Assembly (NCBI GenBank): GCA_946626755.1
Contig: CAMOUW010000004.1
Coordinates: 1-45,297 of the forward strand
Direction of reading: 5' to 3'
DNA from: an uncultured Clostridia bacterium
GTDB taxonomy: Bacteria > Bacillota > Clostridia > Lachnospirales > Lachnospiraceae
Length of the DNA stretch: 45,297 nucleotides
Positions 27,428-36,804 of this stretch are shown here, one piece after another (positions within the stretch are counted from its first letter, which is position 1; each line of letters starts with the position of its first letter). The translations under genes and the position numbers were made by a program. The notes beneath the pieces are model-generated. The model was not told the DNA's origin. It did not search any database and saw only the letters and a list, made by a program, of their open reading frames with translations.

Positions 27428-30418
27428 TTATTCGGTAACCACCCTTATAGTACTGTTTCCCCGTGTATTTTTCTCAACAATTATTTTATTTTTTATCATT
27501 GTTTTTAATAATTCAACGTGTGATATGATTCCTATAAGCCTTTTTTCCCCTGTAAGACGCTGCAAAACCTGAACAGACAGATCCAAAGACTCCTTATCCA
27601 GAGATCCGAAGCCTTCATCCACAAAAAGCGTATCTATACACACTCCTCCCGCCCTGGACTGCACCTCTTCGGAAAGCCCCAGAGCCAGTGACAGGGAAGC
27701 TTTGAAAAGCTCGCCTCCGGACAGCAACCTTACATTTCGCTCTGTAGCATTATAATTATCCGTCACCCTTATCTCCAGTCCTGTCTTTGCATTTCCCGAC
27801 AGCTCATCCGAGCGCTTCATCTCATACCTGGCTCCGGTCATATCCCGGAGCTTCTCATTTGCCCTGACAAGGACATTTTCAAATGCCTCCTGCTGCACAA
27901 ATGTCTCCAGGTTCAGTTTCGTATTCATACGTCCCGCCGCGGTATCATAAAGCAGTGTCGCTTCAGAAAGTGCTTTTTCGGCTTTTTTCACTTCAGCAGC
28001 CGACTCCTTCAGTTTTTTAAAAACAGTTTTGTTACGGACAAGGGATGATCTTATAGCATCTCGTACTTCTCCCAGCTCTTCTTTTTCTCTTGTAATATCA
28101 TAAAGCTTTTCTTTCAGCTCATCAGTCCTCGGCCTTTCTTTACCCTTGAGTTTTTTTTCAAGTACACCGATCAGTTTTTCAGCCGCAACAAGGTCTCCGG
28201 AAATTTTCAGCTTTTGATCCGAAAGTTCCTTTCTTTCCCGTTCGTCCTTGTCAAGAATGTCCTGTTTTTCGGAAATATAATTTTTTGCCTCCATACTGTC
28301 TGAAAACCGCAGCTGTTCTTTAAGCTTCACTAACGCCTGATCTCTCTCTTCCAAAGAAACCTGAAGTTTTATTATTTCTTCAGATAAGTCCTTTACCTTC
28401 GTATCTGCTGCCTCCAGCAGTTTTTCTGTTTCTACTGTATCATTCTCATTTTTTTCTTTTCCGGATGCTGCCTTTTTGTTTTTTTCCAGCAGTTTCCTTA
28501 TGTCGTCAGATTCCTTTGTGTATTCTTCCAGGCTCTTTAGCACAGCCCTTCTTTCTCCCGACACTTCCCCAAGGAAGCCTTTCAGATCATCATTTATTTC
28601 GGACAGGTTTTTCCTGTTTCTTCCTTTTATATATGCTTTTTTCAGCTCTTCAAAAAGAGTGTGCGTTTGCAGACGCTTTTCCCCTGCTCCTTTTGCTTCT
28701 TTCTCTGCAGATTCCTTTTCTGATCTTAATTCATCCAGTTTTTTCTTATCAGGAATCTCATCCGTAAGTAACGCCGGTGACGGATGGCTTTTTGACCCAC
28801 ATACAGGACAAGGCTTACCTTTCACAAGAGTTCTTGCAAGTATACCCGCTCCCGCATCAAGAAATGCGCTTTCAGCTTCTGTAAATGCAGCACTGCATTC
28901 ATCAAAAACATCTTTCTTTTCTTTATATTCCGCATCGGCCAGTTGAAAATCCTTTCCTTTATTGATCATATTTTCCAAAAAAGCATATCTTTCCTCTGCC
29001 TTCCTCAGTCTTTCACCTGCCTCCAGCATCTTTATCTCCAGGGCAACAGCCTCTTTCGCCGCCCGGTCGATCATCTGCGCTTCTCTTTTAAGAGACTCTC
29101 TCTTTTCCTGAAAACAGGTCACTTCTTCAATACATTTTTCTTTAACACCGGTGAGATATCTCAGTTTTTCCCGGTCAGTTTTCTGAGTAACCTCCTGCCT
29201 CTCCATCTCTTCATATTTCTCAAGAGAATGACTGACCAACGCTATTTCATCCCGTAAATTTTTCAATGCTTTACTGTGTGATGGTTTTTCATATTCCTTT
29301 AAGCGATCCGAAACCGACTTCAATTCCGGCTCAAGCCTTGTTTTTTCCAAACGTTCAGTATCCAGTCTCTCAAAATCCTGGGACAGTCCTTCCATCTCTC
29401 CCAGCCTGCCTGTAAGCTCAGATATTAAATCCTGTTTCTTCGCTATTTCTTCATCTGTTTTCCGAAGCTCTTCTTTATCCGTGTCTATTATCCTTTTAAG
29501 AAGTTCCAGCGCTCTTGTTTCATCAACATCAGTCCCGGCCTCCTTCATCCCGGCCAGCTCCTCTTCCGGCGACATCGCCTCTACACAAATGCCGCAAACC
29601 GCCTTTCCCCCGGAAAACCGGGATACCGCAGAGTCATCATCTCCTCTGTACACTATGCCGGCAACCGCTCCGGCCACAGCTTCCCTTTGGGAATTATACT
29701 TTTTTTCTTTTTCAGTCTTTTCTTCCTTGAGGAGCTCTATGATCTCATTAAATACTTCTGTATGAAAAACACTTCTTAACAATTCAGTCTTGTCTTTTGA
29801 ACCTGCAGTAAGCATCCGACCGAAATCCCCCTGGGCAAGCATTGCTGTCTGAAGAAACTGACCGGCTGTAAGACCCATGATCTCCCTTATCTTCGTATCT
29901 ACAACAGTAACTCCGCTATAGACCGTCCCATCCGGAAAAACAATCTCAGCCATAGCCCTCTGTTTTGTCATATCTGTTTTTTCGTTTTCTCCCACGCCCG
30001 GTAATGCACCACCGGATGCTTCCGTTAAAACCTTTGTATTTTGTGCCTCAGGCAGATCTGCCTCTGCCACTGCAGTCTTCCTGCTTCTTTTTTTGGGTCT
30101 TTCGTATTCAGGATTCCTTTTAACGGTATACTCCTCACCTCTGTATGCAAATGTCATCTGCACAAATGTGTCGGTCCCCGGCTGTGCATACTTGCACCTA
30201 ACCTGAGACTTATCTCTTAAATGTCCGCTCACCTCACCGTAAAGAGCAAAGCATATAGCATCAAAAATCGTTGTTTTCCCTGCTCCTGTATCACCTGTAA
30301 TAAGGTAAATCCCGCTCTCTCCAAAAGCACTAAAATCTATGCTTTGCTCCCCGGCGAAGGAGCCGAACGCCGATACAATAAGTTTTAAAGGCCGCATCTG
30401 TCTGTCCCCCATATACAA
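27428..30418 (-). CDS. sbcC: SbcC-like SMC-type exonuclease subunit (Rad50 homologue)
   Basis: GDTGAGKTTIFDAICFALYG; CPVC zinc hook (KGKPCPVCGSKSHP); LSGGELFKASLSLALGLSE; FVDEGFGSLD. Confidence 0.93.
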   Translation of the reverse strand: MYMGDRQMRPLKLIVSAFGSFAGEQSIDFSAFGESGIYLITGDTGAGKTTIFDAICFALYGEVSGHLRDKSQVRCKYAQPGTDTFVQMTFAYRGEEYTVKRNPEYERPKKRSRKTAVAEADLPEAQNTKVLTEASGGALPGVGENEKTDMTKQRAMAEIVFPDGTVYSGVTVVDTKIREIMGLTAGQFLQTAMLAQGDFGRMLTAGSKDKTELLRSVFHTEVFNEIIELLKEEKTEKEKKYNSQREAVAGAVAGIVYRGDDDSAVSRFSGGKAVCGICVEAMSPEEELAGMKEAGTDVDETRALELLKRIIDTDKEELRKTDEEIAKKQDLISELTGRLGEMEGLSQDFERLDTERLEKTRLEPELKSVSDRLKEYEKPSHSKALKNLRDEIALVSHSLEKYEEMERQEVTQKTDREKLRYLTGVKEKCIEEVTCFQEKRESLKREAQMIDRAAKEAVALEIKMLEAGERLRKAEERYAFLENMINKGKDFQLADAEYKEKKDVFDECSAAFTEAESAFLDAGAGILARTLVKGKPCPVCGSKSHPSPALLTDEIPDKKKLDELRSEKESAEKEAKGAGEKRLQTHTLFEELKKAYIKGRNRKNLSEINDDLKGFLGEVSGERRAVLKSLEEYTKESDDIRKLLEKNKKAASGKEKNENDTVETEKLLEAADTKVKDLSEEIIKLQVSLEERDQALVKLKEQLRFSDSMEAKNYISEKQDILDKDERERKELSDQKLKISGDLVAAEKLIGVLEKKLKGKERPRTDELKEKLYDITREKEELGEVRDAIRSSLVRNKTVFKKLKESAAEVKKAEKALSEATLLYDTAAGRMNTKLNLETFVQQEAFENVLVRANEKLRDMTGARYEMKRSDELSGNAKTGLEIRVTDNYNATERNVRLLSGGELFKASLSLALGLSEEVQSRAGGVCIDTLFVDEGFGSLDKESLDLSVQVLQRLTGEKRLIGIISHVELLKTMIKNKIIVEKNTRGNSTIRVVTE

Positions 30419-30460
30419 AACAATAAAAATCTTTTCATTATCATATACAATAATAATATA

Positions 30461-31303
30461 TTATATCTCTGTATCTATCTGTGAAAAATCCACTTTACAT
30501 TTACAATCCCATATATGCACCGGAACCTGTGAGTCAAAACTATATATCTCCGGTACATCGGCGTAATCATCCGACTTAAAAAATACCACGACCATTTTCT
30601 TTACGGGATCCACGATCCAGTACTCACGTACCCCTGCAGCCATATATTTGCCAAGCTTGATCTCCCAGTCCTTTTTGGCTGTAGAAGGGGACAATATCTC
30701 CACTACCATGTCAGGGGCGCCGTAACCTCTTTTGTCATTGATCCTGTCCTTTTCACATATTACCACTATATCAGGCTGTACCATGGTTTTATTGTCTTTA
30801 TCCAGTTGAATATCAAACGGCGCCGCTACCACTTTGCATTTGCCTTTATTTTTCTTTACAAAAGATTTTAACTCAATAACGATGCTCATCAATATTTCCT
30901 GATGTGTATACGTCGGAGCAAACATTTCATAAAATGTACCGTCTATCAGTTCCACCCTTAAGTCATCCGGCAGGGCAAGGTACTCTTCGACAGTATGACT
31001 TTTATCCTCCTTATCAAAGAGATTTGCAGTCTTATACTCTGATGCCTCCTCTTGCAAAACACACGATCCGTTTAAATGTTCTTCCTCCAACCGATCATAT
31101 CTGAGTCCTTTTACGGATCTCCCATCATACTCCGGCTTACTAAATACAGCCTCCAAAGCCCGTATAGTTTTACTACGAGGAGCCTTCGTCGCGCCGGAAA
31201 ACACCTTTTGCACCGTAGCCAGCGGCAAATCTCCCAGTTCAGCAAGCTCCCTGCATGAAAGCCCGAGTTCCTTCCTTTTCACCTTCATTTCTTCTATGGT
31301 CAT
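30461..31303 (-). CDS. HTH plus Uma2-family (PD-(D/E)XK-like) nuclease-domain protein
   Basis: N-terminal SCRELAELGDLPLATVQKVFSGATKAPRSKTIRALEAV HTH; C-terminal VQPDIVVICEKDRI...GAPDMVVEILSPSTAKKDWEIKLGKYMAAGVREYWIVDP. Confidence 0.85.
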   Translation of the reverse strand: MTIEEMKVKRKELGLSCRELAELGDLPLATVQKVFSGATKAPRSKTIRALEAVFSKPEYDGRSVKGLRYDRLEEEHLNGSCVLQEEASEYKTANLFDKEDKSHTVEEYLALPDDLRVELIDGTFYEMFAPTYTHQEILMSIVIELKSFVKKNKGKCKVVAAPFDIQLDKDNKTMVQPDIVVICEKDRINDKRGYGAPDMVVEILSPSTAKKDWEIKLGKYMAAGVREYWIVDPVKKMVVVFFKSDDYADVPEIYSFDSQVPVHIWDCKCKVDFSQIDTEI

Positions 31304-31440
31304 AATCACACCTCCCGCATTCTTATAACCATATTTTAGTATGTTTTTATTATTATTGCAACCATTTATTTTCATAACCCGATCATTTATCACCAATTCA
31401 TTACCATTTTACCGTTTTAAATGATTCATAAATGTAAAAA

Positions 31441-31489
31441 ACTACACAGTCATATCGCATGATGTATAACATCGTCTGACCGTATAGTT
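31441..31489. promoter_or_regulatory. 49-bp operator-like palindrome, copy 1
   Basis: ACTACACAGTC-N27-GACCGTATAGT; arms match the PadR-proximal copy at 36755-36803 with identical spacing. Confidence 0.6.
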
Positions 31490-31522
31490 TCCTGTCTTTT
31501 CTTATTTGTTATTTGTTATTTT

Positions 31523-33355
31523 TTATATATTTATCCCTTTCTCCTTTAAAAATGCCAATGTTTTCTCATACTGCGGATATACGCATACAGAACAATACAT
31601 ATCTCCGGCCCGGTCATCCCCCCATGCGTTAAAGGCCTGAACTTCTTTTTGCCCCTCTGCAGGATCTGACAGATATAACCAAATCACCCCGTCAGATGAT
31701 CCCAGCTCTTTTAAACTATATTTTAGAGAATCCTCTTTAATGACCTCAGCCAATCTCTTTGCGTCATCACCATCTATTTCAATATCGCAGGTTTCATCAC
31801 CTTCTGTTTCTGCTGAAAAACTATTTCTTTGGGCAAAAAGTTGTCTGTATACCGATAAATCCGTATAAGCAGTAGGATAGTATTTTTCTCTGAACTCTTC
31901 CGACTCACTAAGCTTCTCCATCATATCCACATAACTATCATAATCCACCATATATCTTCTGTCCTTTACAGAGCCGTCTTTCAGAGTATATCTGATGTAA
32001 ATATCCTCCTTATACTCGTTAATGTTATCAATATTTCCGGCTTGTTTTGACACCGCATCCTCCACCAATCCATACAGGTCATCGAACTCTTTCAACTCAC
32101 CTGCCTCAAGTCGTTTTTTTACGCCTGTTTCCGGAGCCATAAAGCTCCCAAAATAAGACTCCTCGTCTCTCGCGCAGAATGCCATGCTTTCAATGTCATT
32201 TTTTTCCGGCATCCATCTGTTTATACCGAAAGGATCCGCCAGCAACACAACTGACACACCGGTCACCAGCCCAAATGCAACAATCATGGATGTCCACTTT
32301 TTAAATGCTCCCGCAAGATCGCTCCCATAGAAAAATTCCACCAGCAGATTCAGTAAAAATGCAATGATCAGTGAGATCAGTATAAACAATGCCGGAACGA
32401 ATCTTCCATACCATAATGACCCGAACATTCCTGCACAAATAGAACACAATACAACAGCAGCAACCTTTATAATACTTTTGGTTATTGTAAATGTCATGGA
32501 TCTTCCTGCTGTCTCAGAAGCCCTGAATTTATATATTATCAAAGAGGCTCCAAATCCCCCCGCAAAAAATACAGCAAGCAATATCCAGGAAACTATCACA
32601 TTGCCCCTGCCTTCGCCTATTATAGACATTAATGTTGCGGGAGATGTATAAAAGCCCCATGCCGGTCCGTTGCTGACAGAAAGCGCCGGATAAAAACCTC
32701 CGACCACATATTTAAGCACATAATAAAGCGCCGGGGTATATAAAAGCAGCATTACCATCATGAACAGCCCTGTAAGGATGCGCCCGGTAAGTACCATGGC
32801 AAGCACGCATACAGCATATACAGCCCCAAACGCCAGCAAAAATAAACCAATAGTCGAAAAAACGCACGCAATCATATTTCCATCCAGCAGACCGTTGACA
32901 GGCAGGACCACAAAAAGCCCGATAAGCACGGCTGCCACATAAGGAATCACACAAATAATGTATCCGCTCAACCATCTGGCAGTAAAGATTTTTTCTCTTC
33001 TTACCGCAAAACTATGATAAAAGTCCGTTTTCTCTCTTGAATGGATATAAGCAAAACCTGTTACGGCGCTAAGCGCACCTCCCCCTATACAAATCGCCAG
33101 AAACACCGGAAATCTGATATAACTTCCTCCAAACTCAGGAACACATAGGATGCCTTCCGCTATCTGTCGCAGATGCTCTGCTATTCTTCCCGGTTCCGTA
33201 TGTAATGATCCGTAGGATTCTGCAACACTTTGAATGCCGATCTGCAATGATATCGGAAAAGCCACTGCTGAAACTGCAAATGCAAGAATTATCAGCCAAA
33301 GCCTTTTTTTAAGATCCTCACCTATCAACTTAAGAATAGAGATTTTTGAAGTCAT
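31523..33355 (-). CDS. ABC transporter permease
   Basis: 610 aa multi-TM protein following a GntR-ATPase pair in an overlapping gene set. Confidence 0.78.
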   Translation of the reverse strand: MTSKISILKLIGEDLKKRLWLIILAFAVSAVAFPISLQIGIQSVAESYGSLHTEPGRIAEHLRQIAEGILCVPEFGGSYIRFPVFLAICIGGGALSAVTGFAYIHSREKTDFYHSFAVRREKIFTARWLSGYIICVIPYVAAVLIGLFVVLPVNGLLDGNMIACVFSTIGLFLLAFGAVYAVCVLAMVLTGRILTGLFMMVMLLLYTPALYYVLKYVVGGFYPALSVSNGPAWGFYTSPATLMSIIGEGRGNVIVSWILLAVFFAGGFGASLIIYKFRASETAGRSMTFTITKSIIKVAAVVLCSICAGMFGSLWYGRFVPALFILISLIIAFLLNLLVEFFYGSDLAGAFKKWTSMIVAFGLVTGVSVVLLADPFGINRWMPEKNDIESMAFCARDEESYFGSFMAPETGVKKRLEAGELKEFDDLYGLVEDAVSKQAGNIDNINEYKEDIYIRYTLKDGSVKDRRYMVDYDSYVDMMEKLSESEEFREKYYPTAYTDLSVYRQLFAQRNSFSAETEGDETCDIEIDGDDAKRLAEVIKEDSLKYSLKELGSSDGVIWLYLSDPAEGQKEVQAFNAWGDDRAGDMYCSVCVYPQYEKTLAFLKEKGINI

Positions 33356-34241
33356 ATCCTTTCACCCCCATTTCATCTATAAATATTTCTTCCAGCGACA
33401 AAGGCATCATTTCATAATATACCGGCTTTAATGATTCGATTTTTTCAGAGATATCCTTTTTTTCTCCCTTTACAACCACAGTCATCATAGTTCCGCGCTT
33501 TTCGGATTTTAATACATTTACCCCGCGCAACAGTTCTCTCTCTTTATTTTCATCGTCAAAAACACATTGAAACTTCAAAACTCCGAGTTTCAGATCCGTC
33601 AGACTCTCCGACAGAACCACGCTGCCATTGTGCAGTATTCCTATATTATCACAGATATCCTCCAGCTCCCGCAGACTGTGGGATGCGATCACCGGTGTAA
33701 ATGTCCTGTCCAGCATCTCTGTGGCAAATAGACTTTTTACCGTCTGCCTCATAACCGGATCCAGGCCGTCAAAGGTTTCATCACAAAGAAGATACTTTGT
33801 GTTAGTACAGATACCCAAAAGCACCAGAACCTGTTTTTTCATGCCTTTTGAAAACGTTCTGAGTTTTCTCCTCGTATCCAAGCCTATCTTATTTATCATT
33901 CCGATAAACCTGTCCATATCAAACCCCGGATAATACATCTTGTAAACCCCTGCCATATCTGACGCTGAAGCATTTGGATATGTGTACCCGGAGTCAGATA
34001 AAAAGCATACTTTACTTTTGATCTCCGGATTTTCAAAAACACCGGCTCCATCCACTGTTACTTCACCCTTGTCAGGCTTTAAAATGCCTGCCATCATGCG
34101 CAAAAGCGTGGATTTACCCGACCCGTTCGTCCCCACAAGACCGAAGATCTCCCCTTCATTTATTTTTAGACTCAAGCAGTGCAGCGCCTGTATTCTTCCA
34201 CACTCCTCAAATCCTTTACTTACATTTTTTATCTCTATCAT
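33330..34241 (-). CDS. ABC transporter ATP-binding protein
   Basis: GLVGTNGSGKSTLLRMMAGILKP; FSKGMKKQVLVLLGI; LLCDETFDGLDP; ATG at 34241 after GGAGGGTGATC. Confidence 0.92.
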   Translation of the reverse strand: MIEIKNVSKGFEECGRIQALHCLSLKINEGEIFGLVGTNGSGKSTLLRMMAGILKPDKGEVTVDGAGVFENPEIKSKVCFLSDSGYTYPNASASDMAGVYKMYYPGFDMDRFIGMINKIGLDTRRKLRTFSKGMKKQVLVLLGICTNTKYLLCDETFDGLDPVMRQTVKSLFATEMLDRTFTPVIASHSLRELEDICDNIGILHNGSVVLSESLTDLKLGVLKFQCVFDDENKERELLRGVNVLKSEKRGTMMTVVVKGEKKDISEKIESLKPVYYEMMPLSLEEIFIDEMGVKGYDFKNLYS

Positions 34242-34243
34242 GA

Positions 34244-34609
34244 TCACCCTCCATCAAATATCTCACCGATAAGCTTATCCAGGTCTTCCCGGTCAACTCC
34301 GATTTCTTTTCCTTCTTTGAAGCGCTTCTTCATGTCAGCAAGCCATTCTGCTCTTTTATTCTTAACCAAAGCAGTATTATCCGACACAAAACTCCCCTTC
34401 CCCTTTACCGAGTAAATGAAACCGTTTTTCTCCAACAGACCGTATGCCTTTTGGATAGTGTTAGGATTGATGGACAGCTCTGCCGCAGTCTGCCGCACTG
34501 ACGGCATCTGCGAGTCTTTCGCAAGGATTCCCTTCACTATAAGTTTCTCGTAGTAATCTACAATCTGCTCATACACAGGTCTGGGGTCCTGATAATTAAT
34601 AAAAGACAC
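34244..34609 (-). CDS. GntR-family transcriptional regulator (YtrA-like, short)
   Basis: 121 aa; YEQIVDYYEKLIVKGILAKDSQMPSVRQTAAELSINPNTIQKAYGLLEKNGFIYSVKGKGSFV. Confidence 0.92.
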   Translation of the reverse strand: MSFINYQDPRPVYEQIVDYYEKLIVKGILAKDSQMPSVRQTAAELSINPNTIQKAYGLLEKNGFIYSVKGKGSFVSDNTALVKNKRAEWLADMKKRFKEGKEIGVDREDLDKLIGEIFDGG

Positions 34610-34640
34610 AGCCTCCTCCTTTCCGTAAGCAGCGTGTTAT

Positions 34641-34663
34641 CTGTACTATGTCAGATAGTACAG
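34641..34663. promoter_or_regulatory. Putative GntR operator
   Basis: CTGTACTA-TGTCAGA-TAGTACAG perfect 8-bp inverted repeat 32 bp upstream of the GntR start. Confidence 0.65.
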
Positions 34664-34672
34664 TAGGTCTAA

Positions 34673-34705
34673 AAAAAAGTCAAGGGGGGTTCCCTGACTT
34701 CTTAC
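34673..34705 (-). terminator. Terminator after the CPBP gene
   Basis: Minus strand AAGTCAGGGAACCCCCCTTGACTT followed by TTTTTT. Confidence 0.8.
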
Positions 34706-34709
34706 AATC

Positions 34710-35660
34710 TTATCTCCACACCATGCTCATTACTACCGCCCCCGCCGACAGAAGTATCCCTATAACAAGCGATATGCTCCACACAGTCTGTCCCGAATGG
34801 CCTTTCGGAGCCATCGGCTTCAGATATACATTCTCCCTGCCTTCGATGCGGGCTATTCGTTTAAGAAGCTTCAAAGCAAGGAACATTAAGATCAGAGCTA
34901 TGCCCAGGACCACCAAAAAGATCACTATGGTAACCGCCAGCTGTACAGACTGAAAAAGCATTTGCTGAGTACCGCCTATCTCTATAGGCGCCGGTTGTAC
35001 TCCTGTAGTTGTCTGCGATGATTCAAGCGCGCCTTCAAGCGCAAGAGGTATCATGATCCCGGTAAAATTAAAAAGGAAATGCACCAGAACCGGCATCCAC
35101 AGACTGCCCGTTGCATCCGCCACCAGTCCCAGAAAGATCCCGAGAAAACCCGTATAAAAAAACTGTGTGGGATTGCCATGGAATAATCCGAAAAGAAATG
35201 CCGACATAAGTATGGGACCGGCGACTCTTCCGCTATTCCTGAATCCTCTGAAAACAGCCCCCCTAAAAACCAGTTCCTCAAAAAACGGAGCGCAAAGGAA
35301 AACCATTATCATCAGGACTCCCATAGGACTGTCATCCAGCGACTCCAGAGGATTGCCAAAAAGCACATTGCTGACAGCCGCTATTATATTGGTGATCGGA
35401 TAGATCAAAGCAGCAAAAAGAATGGTCAGAAAAAATGTCGACACCTTTACTCCTTTAAATCCGAAAAACTCAGCCGGACCCTCTTTCGAAATAAACATAA
35501 AAAACAGACACACGCCCAGCATAACAGGATATATAATAAAATTGGCCGCCAGGGTAAGATGTCCGCCGGAAAAAAATGAAAAAATAATAGCACCGACACC
35601 TGTTATACCGACCGCTATTGTAAGTACAAGGTATAAAATACCCGCTTTTCTCGGAGTCAT
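34710..35660 (-). CDS. CPBP-family intramembrane metalloprotease
   Basis: CAPFFEELVFRGAVFRGF (EExxxR) and FGLFHGNPTQFFYTGFLGIFLGLV motifs. Confidence 0.9.
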   Translation of the reverse strand: MTPRKAGILYLVLTIAVGITGVGAIIFSFFSGGHLTLAANFIIYPVMLGVCLFFMFISKEGPAEFFGFKGVKVSTFFLTILFAALIYPITNIIAAVSNVLFGNPLESLDDSPMGVLMIMVFLCAPFFEELVFRGAVFRGFRNSGRVAGPILMSAFLFGLFHGNPTQFFYTGFLGIFLGLVADATGSLWMPVLVHFLFNFTGIMIPLALEGALESSQTTTGVQPAPIEIGGTQQMLFQSVQLAVTIVIFLVVLGIALILMFLALKLLKRIARIEGRENVYLKPMAPKGHSGQTVWSISLVIGILLSAGAVVMSMVWR

Positions 35661-35701
35661 ATACGCATATCCCCCTCTCTGTCCGTTAAATAACTACTGT
35701 C

Positions 35702-36385
35702 TCAACCTGTCACCAAAGACACAATACTCCCTACCGCAAAGCCTGCAGCGACAGAAATGATCAGCCACACAACCATCCGGCCCACCATCCGCCTTACTGT
35801 TTTATCACCGGCCGAGGTGTTGTCTTCCTGCTCCACAACCGCATCCAAGCCTTTCATATCCTTACTCAAAAAACGATTACCCGCAACTAAAGTCACTACT
35901 GCCACACCTGCTAAGCAAATACCGAAAGCAGTAAAAAAAACAGTCCAGAAAGAATCAGTGTTTCTAATGGCATCTGTCAGACATACAAACTGCATCATGG
36001 CAATAATAGAGAAAATAATACTACTTACCAACATAAGTCTTCCCAGTCTTTTATTTCTCTGCACCACTGAGCTTTTATCCGAAAAAATATCATCTGACGC
36101 AGCCGGGGAAATCTGTCTGAAATACTGCTGCGCTGCGTTATTAGATGAATACACAAGCTCCCAGCCGCTTCCCCTGAAACATTCTTTATATTCTACCTTA
36201 TCTTTTCCCGGCACCATACGAAAATCTATCCTTGACTTGGGACAAAACTCTCCCTCTTCCACTTTTGTAAATGTATATATACACAGCCATGGATTAACCG
36301 AGTCAAGACGATATCCTTTTTCCGACATCTCATCCAGCCAGGCTTCTTCTTTTTCAAAATCAAAAAACGCCTTAAATCTTTTCAT
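35702..36385 (-). CDS. DUF2812 membrane protein
   Basis: MKRFKAFFDFEKEEAWLDEMSEKGYRLDSVNPWLCIYTFTKVEEGEF; start moved to 36385; immediately follows padR. Confidence 0.8.
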   Translation of the reverse strand: MKRFKAFFDFEKEEAWLDEMSEKGYRLDSVNPWLCIYTFTKVEEGEFCPKSRIDFRMVPGKDKVEYKECFRGSGWELVYSSNNAAQQYFRQISPAASDDIFSDKSSVVQRNKRLGRLMLVSSIIFSIIAMMQFVCLTDAIRNTDSFWTVFFTAFGICLAGVAVVTLVAGNRFLSKDMKGLDAVVEQEDNTSAGDKTVRRMVGRMVVWLIISVAAGFAVGSIVSLVTG

Positions 36386-36395
36386 CTGCCACACC

Positions 36396-36725
36396 TCACA
36401 AACTATGTTTTCCGGCCACATCCACCAGTTTCTTAAGCCGCTTACTTTCCTCTTTAAGAACCTCTTTTCCGGTTTCTGTGATCTGATATACTTTACGCCT
36501 CTTATCCTCACCGGGAACAGCTTTGATCCACTTCAATCCCAACAGATTCTCTATGGCACCGTACATGGTACCTGCCGCCACACGGACATCTCCACCGCTC
36601 AGTTCTTCCACCTTTTGCATGATGTAATACCCGTGTCCCGGCTCCAGAAGCGCTACAAGTATATAAAATGTAGTCTCCGTCAGAGGCAGATATTTACTCC
36701 TGTTCATCCCATACTCTCCAGACAA
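36396..36725 (-). CDS. PadR-family transcriptional regulator
   Basis: 109 aa; LPLTETTFYILVALLEPGHGYYIMQKVEELSGGDVRVAAGTMYGAIENLLGLKWI. Confidence 0.93.
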   Translation of the reverse strand: MSGEYGMNRSKYLPLTETTFYILVALLEPGHGYYIMQKVEELSGGDVRVAAGTMYGAIENLLGLKWIKAVPGEDKRRKVYQITETGKEVLKEESKRLKKLVDVAGKHSL

Positions 36726-36753
36726 TATTTAAATACTACCTACTATACAACAA

Positions 36754-36803
36754 AACTATACAGTCGAACTATATATCTGATTATATCGTCCGACTGTATA
36801 GTT
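36754..36803. promoter_or_regulatory. Operator-like palindrome, copy 2, upstream of padR
   Basis: AACTATACAGTCG (36754-36766) and CGACTGTATAGTT (36791-36803), perfect 13-bp inverted repeat 29 bp upstream of padR. Confidence 0.75.
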
Positions 36804-36804
36804 G

